Positions 1-8,272 of a DNA stretch of 23,805 nucleotides are shown one piece after another. The notes under the pieces are model-generated. The model searched no databases, had not been told where the DNA came from, and was given only the letters and a program-made list of their open reading frames with translations. The DNA comes from a virus. The stretch lies in the IMG/VR virus record IMGVR_UViG_3300022748_000044, positions 1 through 23,805 of that record, one strand, 5' to 3'. The position numbers were made by a program, and so were the translations under genes. Each line of letters opens with the position of its first letter. The stretch's first letter is position 1.

Positions 1-791
1 CCGCTTTTGCGGATTTCTTGGACGCGCTGCTGAATACGGTCACGATTCGCCAGCAATCCGCGCCGCAATCCGCTATCGCCATTGTCCTTGCCGTTTAACT
101 CAAAAGTTGCCGCGTTGTCGTTGATCTTTTGATCCAGTTCCGCCTGCTGTTTGAACAGGCTTTGCAACTCGATCTTGTCCGGCTCGGCCATGTGGTTCAC
201 CTGCGCTGCCGCGCTCGGGTTTGTGAAAATCGGTCGTTCGCCCGCCTTCATGGTTTTCGGGATCACCGCCGCGCCGGGCTGCACCACCATGTTCGGACTC
301 GCCGCAATCTCGGCTTTCTTGTTCACCATGCTCGTCGCCCCGCGTTGCAGCAAAGCGATCTGATCCGGGTTCGCGTTCGTGCCCAGCGCCTTCATGCTGG
401 CGATCAGATTTTCCAACGCCTTGGAACCTTGCTCGGGATTCTTTTTGAAGAAACGGCCTGCCTCGATCATCGCATCACCCTGCGCGTCGGTGTCATCGGG
501 ATTCGCCAAAATGCGTTTGAACACCGCGCCCAGCCGTTGCGCGCTCTGTTCGTCGGCGTCCAGCGCGCCGGTTTCCGCCGTCAGCTTGCCCGTGCGGGCC
601 TGCGCCTCGCTGGTTTGGGCGCCCACCAAGTTCTGCCGCGCCTGCAATAGCGCCGCCTGCTCCGCCCGTTGTTTGGCCATCGCCTGCATCGCCGGCGCTT
701 GCACGAAAGCCCGACCGATGCCGTTGATGCCGTTCACCCACGGCGCGGCGGAGTTGCCGGAATACGATGATGGCGTCGTGTAAAGTCCCAT
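1..791 (-). CDS. Putative internal virion (ejection) protein, C-terminus beyond the window
   Basis: An open frame of 263 codons runs from the ATG at 789-791 to the left edge with no stop, so the C-terminal part is missing. The product starts MGLYTTPSSYSGNSAAPW and is rich in Ala, Gln, Lys and Glu, with long helical stretches (AQARTGKLTAETGALDADEQ) and no membrane segment. It is the last of three consecutive Ala/Gln-rich, helix-rich genes downstream of the tail hub, which is where P22-like podoviruses keep their DNA-ejection proteins. The function is inferred from position and composition only. The gene begins 3 nt after the stop of its upstream neighbour (TGA TTT ATG), so it is almost certainly co-transcribed with it. 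Confidence 0.6.
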   Translation of the reverse strand, partial: MGLYTTPSSYSGNSAAPWVNGINGIGRAFVQAPAMQAMAKQRAEQAALLQARQNLVGAQTSEAQARTGKLTAETGALDADEQSAQRLGAVFKRILANPDDTDAQGDAMIEAGRFFKKNPEQGSKALENLIASMKALGTNANPDQIALLQRGATSMVNKKAEIAASPNMVVQPGAAVIPKTMKAGERPIFTNPSAAAQVNHMAEPDKIELQSLFKQQAELDQKINDNAATFELNGKDNGDSGLRRGLLANRDRIQQRVQEIRKS

Positions 792-794
792 AAA

Positions 795-1691
795 TCAGAT
801 GTAAGTTTGTTTTTTGCGCGATCCTAATTGACTCAACGCCGGACTGACCAAGCCGGAAACCGCGTTCGCCCAACTGCCCGCCGCCGGTGCTGCCGTCGTC
901 ACCGATGGCGTCATGCCACCGGCCAGCGAAGTAAACAGGTTGCCCGACCAGCCGCCGGTCGTTGCCGCTGTCTGCGCCGCTGTCGCGCCCGTGCTGGCCG
1001 CGCCGAATCCTGAAGCCGCGCCTAAACTGGCCACGCTCCCCAGCGCGCCCACGATTTGCCCCCACTGGCTCAAGCTATCGCCCGCATGACTCGCCGCTTC
1101 CATCTGGCCCGGCAAAATCCGCGCGTTGCCCTGCGACTTGCTGGCAATCGGGGCCAACTGCCGCGATGCCTCGGCGTTATCCAGTTGTTGCTGCGCCGTA
1201 AAATCATCGTAAGCCCCCAGCTTTGCCGCCGCCGTGCTTTGCGCCGTGCGGCTCGCCGCGCCCGCCGTCTGCGCCACGTTCGCCGCGCGCCGTGTCGGGT
1301 CGTCTGTCACCTCGTAACTCGTCACCGTGTCCTGCGGCAAACCCGCATCCGTGGCGCTCGCCTGTTTCAACGCCTGCACCAACTGGCTGCGCTGATCCGC
1401 GCCTTTGTCCAGCGTGGCCTTGGCCGCGTCCGCGCTCGCCTGTTTGGCGCTGTTCTGGAACACCTGGCTGGCCTGTTTCTGCAACTTCTCCTGTTGCGCC
1501 AGAAAATTCGCCCGCGTGCTTTCCATCGCCGCCCGGCTTTCCTCGCTGCCGGCGACTTGCAATCCGGTTCCCACGGCGGACGCCGCCAGCCCCAGCAACA
1601 ACGGATAAAGCTGGCAGTTCACGCGCGCCTCGATGCCGGCGCGCAAAACGCCCATCGGATAATCGCCGCCGTCCAGTAAAAGGGTTTTCAT
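795..1691 (-). CDS. Putative internal virion (ejection) protein, 298 aa
   Basis: The 298-aa product has a short hydrophobic stretch near residues 28-45 (YPLLLGLAASAVGTGL), followed by a long Gln/Ala/Ser-rich helical middle with coiled-coil character (AMESTRANFLAQQEKLQKQA) and a Gly/Ala/Thr-rich C-terminal third. This resembles podoviral internal virion proteins, which are helical, carry an amphipathic or membrane-active segment and are ejected with the DNA. It sits between two other genes of similar character, 3 nt from each. The start at 1691 keeps the hydrophobic segment; an internal Met before ESTRANF would remove it. The assignment is by context, and I cannot name a specific family. Confidence 0.6.
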   Translation of the reverse strand: MKTLLLDGGDYPMGVLRAGIEARVNCQLYPLLLGLAASAVGTGLQVAGSEESRAAMESTRANFLAQQEKLQKQASQVFQNSAKQASADAAKATLDKGADQRSQLVQALKQASATDAGLPQDTVTSYEVTDDPTRRAANVAQTAGAASRTAQSTAAAKLGAYDDFTAQQQLDNAEASRQLAPIASKSQGNARILPGQMEAASHAGDSLSQWGQIVGALGSVASLGAASGFGAASTGATAAQTAATTGGWSGNLFTSLAGGMTPSVTTAAPAAGSWANAVSGLVSPALSQLGSRKKQTYI

Positions 1692-1694
1692 ACG

Positions 1695-2339
1695 TCAGCC
1701 AAAAAGTTGTTGCCGCAGGCTCGGCACGGCGGGGTTGTAAGCCCGCGCATTGATGTTCGTCAGATAGGTGTTCGTCCAGTTGCCAAACATATCGCCCAAG
1801 CTGTTGAAACTCGGCGTGCTGCTGATGCCCTGCGTCGCCACCGCCGCGTTGCCGCTGATCACGCTCGGATCGCCGCTGGAAATCAACTGGTTCGTCAAGT
1901 TGCTCCGCGCGTTGCTCACATCGCTGCGCAGTTTGTTCATCTCGCCCTGCGCCTGATTGCCCACGGTCGTCAGATTCTTGCTCAACTCGCTTTGCAAATC
2001 CTGATTCCGCTGGTTCGCGGTGCTGCTGCTCAAGATGCCGTTCCGCGCCAGCGCATAAGCCAGATTGTTTCTGGTGGTCTTGAACTGCTGCTGAACCTGC
2101 GGCACGGCGAAATCCGTGTAAGCCTTGCCGCGTTCCTTGTAGAAATCGTCGTTGTAACGGCCAAAGATGTTACTGATCTGCGACATCCCCGCGTCCAGAT
2201 TTGCCTGCCGTTTTTTCTCGATGTCGCTGCCATCACCGCCGCCGCCGCCGTATTCATGCCGCGTCAGCCGTTGCATCCGGGCACGGCTCGCCACCAGCGG
2301 ATTGCCCGCCGTGGCGCTTTCAAATTCAATCAGTCTCAT
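1695..2339 (-). CDS. Putative internal virion protein, 214 aa
   Basis: The product has a Gly-rich hinge near residues 31-37 and then a helical region (residues about 50-150) with segments such as RYNDDFYKERGKAYTDFAVP and a Gln/Asn/Ser-rich stretch. Small podoviral virion proteins with this pattern are often ejection or tail-assembly factors. It is the first gene after the intrinsic terminator at 2341-2391, and its ATG lies immediately after the terminator's T-rich tail. Translation of this gene therefore depends on readthrough or on a promoter I could not find. The product ends SLRQQLFG. The function is inferred from position and composition. Confidence 0.55.
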   Translation of the reverse strand: MRLIEFESATAGNPLVASRARMQRLTRHEYGGGGGDGSDIEKKRQANLDAGMSQISNIFGRYNDDFYKERGKAYTDFAVPQVQQQFKTTRNNLAYALARNGILSSSTANQRNQDLQSELSKNLTTVGNQAQGEMNKLRSDVSNARSNLTNQLISSGDPSVISGNAAVATQGISSTPSFNSLGDMFGNWTNTYLTNINARAYNPAVPSLRQQLFG

Positions 2340-2340
2340 A

Positions 2341-2391
2341 AAATAAAAAATGCGCGTTCATCAACTCCCGCGACGGAGGCGAACGCGCATT
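2341..2391 (-). terminator. Intrinsic terminator after the 220-aa gene
   Basis: On the minus strand an 11-bp perfect inverted repeat (AATGCGCGTTC / GAACGCGCATT, plus-strand 2381-2391 and 2349-2359) encloses 21 nt that can pair further through CTCC/GGAG. It is followed directly by TTTTTTATTTT. This is the clearest Rho-independent terminator in the window. It lies between the stop at 2407 and the start at 2339, and separates tail hub and 220-aa genes from the ejection genes. Confidence 0.75.
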
Positions 2392-2406
2392 AAAAACACC
2401 AAAAAC

Positions 2407-3069
2407 TTACGCCGCAACCATACCACCAGCGGGCGCGGTTTCAACCAGAATTTCGTCCGGTTTGTCGTAATCCCGCAACGCGCTGAATTTCAGCGCCGCT
2501 TCCCAGCCGCCGGCCAGCTTCGCCACGTGGACGATGAAATCAATATCCCCGCACCGCACCGCCGGGGCCAATGCCTGCCGCGCCGGATCAACGCTCGATG
2601 CCATCTCGTCGCCCGCAATCGTCCGCAAGATCATCATGTCGAACATCGCCAGATGTTGCGGCGCGTGCCGCCGGTAGAACGGATTATCCAGCAAGTTGCC
2701 CGTGAAATCGTCGAATGCCTGCAACGCCAGCGCGTTCGTTTCCGCATCCAGCCGCGCCGCCGCCAGCGCCGCGCGATAATGCGCCTTGAACACCAGCGCC
2801 GCCGCCGGTGCGTCCGGCGTCAGCAAAACCGCCTTCAGATATTCCGCGCACTCGATCAACAGCGTTTCCTTTTCCGCGCCCGTCAGATGGCCCGCGTCCA
2901 AAATGTCGTCAAAGGCGTGTTCAAAATTCCAAAAGCTCCAAAGCGCGTTCCACACGTGGCGCGTCTCGTTCTCATCCTTCGCCGTGCTGGCGATCAGTTG
3001 GAACATCTCCACCACGCCGCGATGTTTCTTTAACTCGGGTTCGCGGGCCATGTAAAACAAATGATTCAT
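2407..3069 (-). CDS. Hypothetical protein between tail hub and ejection genes, 220 aa
   Basis: I do not recognise a family. The 220-aa product is soluble, mostly helical, and rich in Ala, Asp, Glu and aromatic residues (HVWNALWSFWNFEHAFDDIL). It has no signal peptide or membrane segment. Its start codon overlaps the stop of the upstream tail hub fragment (ATGA at 3066-3069), so the two are translationally coupled and probably made in related amounts. It is followed by the terminator at 2341-2391. The position suggests a virion or assembly protein, for instance a tail accessory or assembly factor, but nothing in the sequence proves this. Confidence 0.7.
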   Translation of the reverse strand: MNHLFYMAREPELKKHRGVVEMFQLIASTAKDENETRHVWNALWSFWNFEHAFDDILDAGHLTGAEKETLLIECAEYLKAVLLTPDAPAAALVFKAHYRAALAAARLDAETNALALQAFDDFTGNLLDNPFYRRHAPQHLAMFDMMILRTIAGDEMASSVDPARQALAPAVRCGDIDFIVHVAKLAGGWEAALKFSALRDYDKPDEILVETAPAGGMVAA

Positions 3070-4481
3070 TGGCTCGGCGCGGGTTTGAAATGGAGCAACA
3101 CGCTGCTGAATCGCGCGTAACCCGTGCTAAACTCTTGGAAATCCACCGCCAGATGGCTCGTCACCACTTTCATCGGGATGTTCTGGCCCATGAAACTGGA
3201 TGTGTTGTTGCGGTAAACCTGCCGGCTGAAATCGTTCGTGTTGTAGTTCTGACTGACGGACACCAGCCAATCGCCTTCTATCGCCACGTCCAGCGATTCA
3301 AAGTTTTTCTTGGATGCCGGACTGTCGCAATCCAGAAACGGCGTTCGGCCTTGCGGCCCGCAGGCGTCATAAGTCTGGTTATCCGCGCCGCCGTAGAGAA
3401 ACACGTTATCGCCCGCGCGACAATAAACCCGCCCCAGCAGACTCGAAAATTTTTCCGGCGCGAAATAATCCGTCCGGCTCAACGTGCCCGCCGCCGTGCC
3501 CGTCACGGTCGCCGTCGTCGCCCCGACCGGCGCGGTAAATATCCCCTGTTTGACCAGCGCCACGGAACCGCACGCCAGCGTGTCGCCTGCCGCCGCCGGT
3601 TGCCACGCATACACGCGGCCCGCTGTCACCGCAAACGTCTTGCCGCTCGGCGTGATGGTTGTCTGATAGCTCGGCGTGTAAGTTGACCATGCCGCGATCT
3701 GGCTTTCGGGGAACTGGCTCAAAACGTAAATCTTGCCGATGGCCGCGCTCGGGCCGGGGATGTAAGCCATGTAACGGTTCGCCGATGGCTCGACCACGCC
3801 GCACACCGCCGCCTTTTCGACTTCGGACAACGCCAGCAAAGCCGCCTGCACCGGGTTGTCTATCGGCGTGCCGATGTCCGTGATTTCCGCGTTTAAGCTC
3901 GCCACGCGCGGACGGATGGAACGGAACCCCGAATCTGCCAACATCAACACGTCGCGGTCGCCGATGTTGTGGACGCTCAACGGGGCCATCGTGCCGATGT
4001 TCGGCAAAATCTGCTGTTTGGCGTTCTGCGCCGGATCTGCGTCCAGCGTCCAGATTTGCACCGTGCGCCGCGCGATCACCGCCATGTTCCCTTGATACGT
4101 CGCCAGCGCCACCAGATTTTCCGGCGTGCCGTTCTGGTTCGCCATGCGGATGAATCCGTTGCCCGCCTGGTTCGGATCGTTGAACACGGTCGGCGCGGTC
4201 AACGCGCTGAAATAAAGCACCGTTCCCGCGCTGAAATAAATCTTGTCGTTGAACGTCAGCGCAAACGTCGGAACCACGCCCGTGATGTTGCCCGCGCCCA
4301 CTTGCGTCTGCCCGCCGCTGCCGGTGTCCGTAAAGATCACGGTGAAGTTGTCGTTCGTCGCCCAATCGCCGCTGCCGTTGTTCGCCACCGTCAGCACCGT
4401 GTCCGCGCCCACGCCGGCCACGGCATCCGCGCCGCCAGCCAGTCCTTTGCAGGTCGTTACGATGGATAATGCGAGAGCCAT
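3066..4481 (-). CDS. Tail hub/stabilisation protein, C-terminal part, 471 aa
   Basis: The middle carries the pattern of short-tail hub proteins (P22 gp10 / T7 gp12 type in role): NDKIYFSAGTVLYFSALTAP, then VQIWTLDADPAQNAKQQ, then NIGTMAPLSVHNIGDRDV and a GFRSIRPRVA segment. These beta-propeller-like repeats form the ring below the portal. The first 70 residues are low in complexity and rich in Gly/Ala/Thr. The upstream 634-aa gene has the typical N-terminus of the same protein, and the two reading frames are identical, separated only by a TGA and one codon. The two ORFs therefore look like halves of one ancestral hub gene. The alternatives are two genuine subunits or stop-codon readthrough. 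It overlaps the next gene by ATGA. Confidence 0.75.
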   Translation of the reverse strand: MALALSIVTTCKGLAGGADAVAGVGADTVLTVANNGSGDWATNDNFTVIFTDTGSGGQTQVGAGNITGVVPTFALTFNDKIYFSAGTVLYFSALTAPTVFNDPNQAGNGFIRMANQNGTPENLVALATYQGNMAVIARRTVQIWTLDADPAQNAKQQILPNIGTMAPLSVHNIGDRDVLMLADSGFRSIRPRVASLNAEITDIGTPIDNPVQAALLALSEVEKAAVCGVVEPSANRYMAYIPGPSAAIGKIYVLSQFPESQIAAWSTYTPSYQTTITPSGKTFAVTAGRVYAWQPAAAGDTLACGSVALVKQGIFTAPVGATTATVTGTAAGTLSRTDYFAPEKFSSLLGRVYCRAGDNVFLYGGADNQTYDACGPQGRTPFLDCDSPASKKNFESLDVAIEGDWLVSVSQNYNTNDFSRQVYRNNTSSFMGQNIPMKVVTSHLAVDFQEFSTGYARFSSVLLHFKPAPSQ

Positions 4482-4484
4482 AAA

Positions 4485-6389
4485 TCAGCTTGCTACAACT
4501 TGAGCGATTGAACCGTAATTGACCGTCACCACCAGATCCAGATTCGGCGTCGTGAACGTGTTGCCCACGGAATCCGTGATCGTGCATTTCCACGTGCTGC
4601 GGTAGGTGAATGGCAGCATATTCTTGGTGAATTGATCGCCGCCCGCATACTTGAAGCCCGGCGTGGCCGATGTCTTGTTCGCCGGCGTGATCACGCCCGT
4701 ATGGTGGGCGGTTTCCGTTACCACCGTCCAAAGATAACTGAATGGCGGATTGCTCGTGCCGCCGATGGCTACGGAAACCGAATTGAAGTTGGCTGGAACC
4801 GTTGTCGAATAATCATTGGTCGCCGTGCCGATCACCAGCGTTTCCGCAATCGTCAGATTGTAAGCCGTCAGCCCGATCTGCGTGGAACCTTGCACCGATG
4901 ACACCGTGAGGCCCGCCGCCGCCGGCGTCACCACCAAAGAGATCGGCGCATCATTGCTGCTCGTCGTCACTTTTGAGATGTAGATTGTGGCGCTCACCGC
5001 GTTGGCCGTGAAACCTGCCGTTCCACGGATGGCCGTGGCGATGTTGCTGGCCAGCGCGTTTAAGCCGTTCGTCGTGCCGCCGACCGGCCCGCCCATGATG
5101 TTGCTGCCCGTCGTGTAAACCACATTACCGCCCGTGTCCGCAACGCTCGCCTCAGTAAAGCTTGTGGACGTGTTGAAAGCGATCGTCGTCGCCGTGATGG
5201 CCGTGATGGTGAATGAACCGTTGTAACGGGTGTCGCCCATGCCGCTTACTGTCACCACTTCGCCCACCAGAAAACTATGCGTGCCGATGGTCAACGTCGC
5301 CACAAACAGCGCGTGCGCCCGCAACGTTGTCCGGCCCAAAATCGCGCTGCTCAAGATGCTCGTCATCCCCACCGTGGAATCCCCGCCGATGGTCAACGCA
5401 CAAGTTCCGATGCAAACCGTGCCGCTCGTCGTCACCTTGATCTCATAGCCGTTCGTTGATGTCCCGCCCGTCAACGGCAGGATGCTCACCAGCGGCCCCG
5501 TGGCCACGGCATAATAACCGTGCGTTCCCGCCGCGCTGCTGATGCTCACCGCCACCGCCGCCGCCGTCGTCGCTTCATCCGTCACATACAAGATCGCCGT
5601 GCTGTTCTTCAGCAGTTCCACGTTGTTGGCTTTCACCGATGTGATGGAATTGGTCGCCCCTACGCTGCCCGTGACGACTTGGAATTGCCCCGCCGCCTGC
5701 ACCGATGCCACGCTCGCCAGCCCGTTGTTCAACAGTTGCGCCGCCAGCGTGCCGTTCGTGGAACTCTTGTTGATGGCCGTCGTGTAGAGATTGCCCGGCA
5801 GGCTGAATACATCCAGCTTGCCCGTGCTGCCTTGCTGCGTCGCCGTGTAGCCGCTCGTTCGGTTTACCAGCGCCGTCAACGCCGTGGCGATCTTCCCGTC
5901 GTTCCCTGCCAGATAAGCGAGGATCAAGCCCGATGTGAAATCATTGATCAGCGAACCGTCGTAATAGCCGTAAGTGTTTTCGTCCGCGAACTTCGCCGCC
6001 ACCCACGCCTTGCCGCCGTAAACTTCGCTCGCTACCACCGCCGTCATCGCGTGCAGCGCGCCGTTGTAAGCCGTGCCCGCCAGCACCGCCGGATGCTGCA
6101 ACCGCTGATACGTCACGCCGCTCGGAAACGTCAACGCCGCGCCGTCCTGACTCCCGAAAACCACATGACTCGAAACCAGCGCCAGCCAGCCGAACGTGCC
6201 GCTCGGCAAACTCGTGGAAACCGCGCCGCTGCTGTTCGCCACCAGCGTGAACGCCTTCCGTTTCTCTAACTCCGCGCCCTGGTTGATATGCGCGTTGTTC
6301 GCAATCGTCAGCACGCCCGCCGGCTGCGACAACACAAACTTGCGCGCATCCAGCCCGCCGCGAAAATCTTTGATGGTGATGTCTGCCAT
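4485..6389 (-). CDS. Tail hub/stabilisation protein, N-terminal part, 634 aa
   Basis: The N-terminus (MADITIKDFRGGLDARKF, then a segment on N-terminal handling of EKRKAF and GVTYQRLQHP) is what I expect at the start of podoviral tail hub or stabilisation proteins. Residues about 130-520 are long stretches of Thr/Ser/Gly/Ala-rich beta sequence with repeated Ig-like or phage-tail beta units. Residues about 540-620 resemble a PKD/Ig-like domain (PPFSYLWTVV, TYRSTWKCTITDS). It ends at TGA 4485-4487, in frame with the downstream ORF. The start at 6389 is supported by the conserved opening residues; the leader is A-rich with no clear Shine-Dalgarno. CCGCTTT repeats lie just upstream. Confidence 0.75.
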   Translation of the reverse strand: MADITIKDFRGGLDARKFVLSQPAGVLTIANNAHINQGAELEKRKAFTLVANSSGAVSTSLPSGTFGWLALVSSHVVFGSQDGAALTFPSGVTYQRLQHPAVLAGTAYNGALHAMTAVVASEVYGGKAWVAAKFADENTYGYYDGSLINDFTSGLILAYLAGNDGKIATALTALVNRTSGYTATQQGSTGKLDVFSLPGNLYTTAINKSSTNGTLAAQLLNNGLASVASVQAAGQFQVVTGSVGATNSITSVKANNVELLKNSTAILYVTDEATTAAAVAVSISSAAGTHGYYAVATGPLVSILPLTGGTSTNGYEIKVTTSGTVCIGTCALTIGGDSTVGMTSILSSAILGRTTLRAHALFVATLTIGTHSFLVGEVVTVSGMGDTRYNGSFTITAITATTIAFNTSTSFTEASVADTGGNVVYTTGSNIMGGPVGGTTNGLNALASNIATAIRGTAGFTANAVSATIYISKVTTSSNDAPISLVVTPAAAGLTVSSVQGSTQIGLTAYNLTIAETLVIGTATNDYSTTVPANFNSVSVAIGGTSNPPFSYLWTVVTETAHHTGVITPANKTSATPGFKYAGGDQFTKNMLPFTYRSTWKCTITDSVGNTFTTPNLDLVVTVNYGSIAQVVAS

Positions 6390-6400
6390 GTTCTTTGCTT

Positions 6401-6446
6401 GTTTCCGCTTTCCGCTTTCGTGCCCGTGGCGCTGCCACTTTCCGCT
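6401..6446. repeat. CCGCTTT heptamer repeats in gene gap
   Basis: Two adjacent CCGCTTT units (6405-6418) and a third at 6440-6446 fill most of the gap between the 199-aa gene and the tail hub gene. On the coding strand they read AAAGCGG. The same unit recurs in at least seven other places in this window. Confidence 0.8.
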
Positions 6447-7046
6447 TTAGCTCAAGACGATTCCTTTTGTCAGCACCGCCGCGTTGCCTTTGCTGTCCGT
6501 GTATTCGATGTCATACGTGCCCGCCGCGATGCTCGTATCAATCACAAACGTGCAACTTGTCCCGCCGCTGTCCGGCACAACGCCCACCGGCATCGCCGCG
6601 CTGTTCGCGCCCGTCGTGCTGTCCGCGAATTTGATCTGTCCATCGCTGCCGAAGCCCGTTCCTGTCAGGGTGACAATCGTATTCGCCACGCCTGCCGTCG
6701 CTGCCGGCATTGAACACGCCACAAGCGTTACTTCCTCAACCCGCAAATCTTTTCCAAGGCCAGCCGATAAGATGGCTTGAATGACTTTGTTCTTTGCCGC
6801 CAACGCCAGATTCGGCGACTTGAATTTATATGCCGTCGTGCTGCCCGATGTTCCCGAGCCGTTGGAAATGCCATGAAAGAACACCAGTGAACGCTGCTGG
6901 GCAGACGATGCCGGCGTGCTGGTTTTCGTCATAAAATCGCCGCCCCATTGCACCTTGGCCAGAAAATCCAGATTGATCGGATCGCCGTCTTTCGCCGTGC
7001 CGTCCGGTAGCAACCCGCCTTGCGTGATGATCCAGTTTTGCGCCAT
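6447..7046 (-). CDS. Putative virion protein with Ig/IPT-like domain, 199 aa
   Basis: Residues 1-100 are of unknown type and include AQQRSLVFFHGISNGSGTSG and a helical KNKVIQAILSAGLGKDLRVE segment. Residues about 115-199 look like an IPT/TIG or similar Ig-like beta sandwich (NTIVTLTGTGFGSDGQIKF, then AGTYDIEYTDSKGN), a fold often used in phage surface and tail proteins. It has no signal peptide. It lies immediately upstream of the tail hub gene, so a tail or capsid-surface role is plausible. The gene ends TAA inside a CCGCTTT repeat, showing that such repeats can supply gene ends. Confidence 0.65.
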   Translation of the reverse strand: MAQNWIITQGGLLPDGTAKDGDPINLDFLAKVQWGGDFMTKTSTPASSAQQRSLVFFHGISNGSGTSGSTTAYKFKSPNLALAAKNKVIQAILSAGLGKDLRVEEVTLVACSMPAATAGVANTIVTLTGTGFGSDGQIKFADSTTGANSAAMPVGVVPDSGGTSCTFVIDTSIAAGTYDIEYTDSKGNAAVLTKGIVLS

Positions 7047-7084
7047 ACGAGAATGAAATAGATAGATAAAAAATTGTTCTCTCG

Positions 7085-7519
7085 TCAGGGCGCGATCAGC
7101 ACCTTGTCCGGTTGCACCGCCGCATTGGCGTTGCCGAAATCTTCCACCGCATCAAACCACATATTCGCGCGACATTTCCACATCCCGTCTTGCTTGCTCT
7201 GGTCGCGCAAAAATTCATTGGCCGGATGAAAACAATCATGCGGCAACAGCCCCTCCCGCATCATCTGATAAAGCACATCATGCCCCAGCGACGAACGCAT
7301 GGAACTTTTCGTGTCCAGCGTTGGCCCGCTCGCGCCGTCCCAGGCGTAACCCTGTTTGATCAGCAACATCCCGTTGGCGTGTAACTGGAAAAACGGATGA
7401 CTCACCGAAAAGCCGGTGATATTCGTTTTCAGCCAGCAATCCGCATACACCTGATACTTGTAGCCGGCGCAATACCGCAACGGCGTGGCATCAGTCGGGA
7501 TGTTCGCTTCCTCGGGCAT
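7085..7519 (-). CDS. DUF1353-like phage protein, 144 aa
   Basis: The core GYAWDGASGPTLDT followed by SLGHDVLYQMMREGLL and an F-rich acidic tail matches what I know of the DUF1353 family, small proteins common in phage tail and lysis regions whose biochemical role is unresolved. Conserved His/Asp residues in GHDVLY are compatible with metal binding. The length is normal for the family and there is no signal peptide. It follows the lipoprotein gene by 8 nt and precedes the Ig-like protein gene. The sequence supports the family call fairly well but not a function. Confidence 0.65.
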   Translation of the reverse strand: MPEEANIPTDATPLRYCAGYKYQVYADCWLKTNITGFSVSHPFFQLHANGMLLIKQGYAWDGASGPTLDTKSSMRSSLGHDVLYQMMREGLLPHDCFHPANEFLRDQSKQDGMWKCRANMWFDAVEDFGNANAAVQPDKVLIAP

Positions 7520-7527
7520 GGATCAAA

Positions 7528-7782
7528 TCAAGGTTTGGCCGCAGCCGCCGCGCCCTGCACCGCGCCCTGCACCACCGCCGCCAACGCCTCTTTGTCAACG
7601 CTCGACTTGTTGGCGGTCAAAGTAGCCTGATCGTTGGCGATGCTCGCGGCGTAACTGTCTGTTGTCCACAGCAGCCGCGTGTTGGTGACGTGAACCTTTG
7701 TCCCGTCCGCCTTCGTCGCGTCGAACGTGGTCACAGCACAGCCGCACAATGCGACGACCGGAATGATAATCAGTTTCTTCAT
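7528..7782 (-). CDS. Small putative lipoprotein, 84 aa
   Basis: The chosen ATG (7780-7782) overlaps the stop of the preceding gene (ATGA) and gives a clean signal sequence, MKKLIIIPVVALCGCAV, with a lipobox-like LCGC at residues 12-15. The mature part is about 70 residues, polar, with an Ala/Val-rich C-terminal helix (EALAAVVQGAVQGAAAAAKP). A longer frame exists upstream, but it overlaps the preceding gene in another frame and has no credible N-terminus. The placement after two small membrane proteins recalls phage lysis cassettes, where a short outer-membrane lipoprotein (o-spanin) can follow the holin. It could equally be a host-surface modifying lipoprotein. Confidence 0.65.
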   Translation of the reverse strand: MKKLIIIPVVALCGCAVTTFDATKADGTKVHVTNTRLLWTTDSYAASIANDQATLTANKSSVDKEALAAVVQGAVQGAAAAAKP

Positions 7783-8000
7783 GGTTGTTTTGGTGGTTCG
7801 TTGTTGTTTTGATCTTCGACATCTTCCAGCGGCGACTTTTGCAGATACGCCGTGATGTGCGTGACAAGTGATGTCGCCACGACGGCGGCAAACGCCTGCC
7901 AACTCATGCCCGCCGCCAGACCCGCGCAGCCGGACAGAACTCCAAGCCCGATGGTCAGCAGCAACCCCACGCGCCATTTTTTCCACGTTGTCTTTGGCAT
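7779..8000 (-). CDS. Small membrane protein, holin- or lipoprotein-like, 73 aa
   Basis: A basic N-terminus (MPKTTWKKWR) is followed by a hydrophobic segment at residues 11-32 ending in a perfect lipobox, LSGC (22-25), then a second hydrophobic stretch at about 34-52 (SWQAFAAVVATSLVTHITA) and an acidic/Asn/Pro-rich tail. Two readings fit: a two-helix holin-like protein, or a lipoprotein with an amphipathic segment. It lies between another single-span protein and a lipoprotein, with overlap to the latter, so a lysis or envelope function is the best guess. The charged tail on the cytoplasmic side would fit a class II holin. Confidence 0.6.
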   Translation of the reverse strand: MPKTTWKKWRVGLLLTIGLGVLSGCAGLAAGMSWQAFAAVVATSLVTHITAYLQKSPLEDVEDQNNNEPPKQP

Positions 8001-8068
8001 AAAATCTTTTGCGCTCTCTGCGTTCTTTTTGTCCCGCCATAGCTTTAGCGACGGCGGATGCGGTTAAA

Positions 8069-8266
8069 TCAAAATTTGAAAACCACTTTCGCCAGAAAAG
8101 CGATCACGGCCACCGCGCCCATGATGCCCGCCACCTTCAGCGTGGCGCTGTTAATCCATTTCTCGTGGCGGTCAACTTTCTTCACCAGCCCCTCGTGGCC
8201 TAAAGCCTCGTTGCCCAGCACGGCGGAATGGATGTCGGTCAACATCTTCTTGTCGTGTTCGTCCAT
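8069..8266 (-). CDS. Small single-span membrane protein, holin/XhlA-like, 65 aa
   Basis: The N-terminal half is polar and helical (MDEHDKKMLTDIHSAVLGNE, then VKKVDRHEKWINSATLK). A single membrane helix covers residues about 45-62 (VAGIMGAVAVIAFLAKVV), ending in Phe-Lys-Phe. This layout, a soluble coiled-coil-like N-terminus with a C-terminal anchor, is typical of small phage holin-associated proteins of the XhlA kind. It follows the Fn3-like lipoprotein gene by 6 nt and precedes another small membrane protein. A/T-rich TTTTATG precedes the start. Confidence 0.6.
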   Translation of the reverse strand: MDEHDKKMLTDIHSAVLGNEALGHEGLVKKVDRHEKWINSATLKVAGIMGAVAVIAFLAKVVFKF

Positions 8267-8272
8267 AAAATT

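Noticed and set aside
3406-4731. A 441-aa Gly/Arg/His-rich frame on the minus strand
   Set aside because: It overlaps the two tail hub ORFs in another frame and has composition typical of shadow frames in GC-rich DNA.
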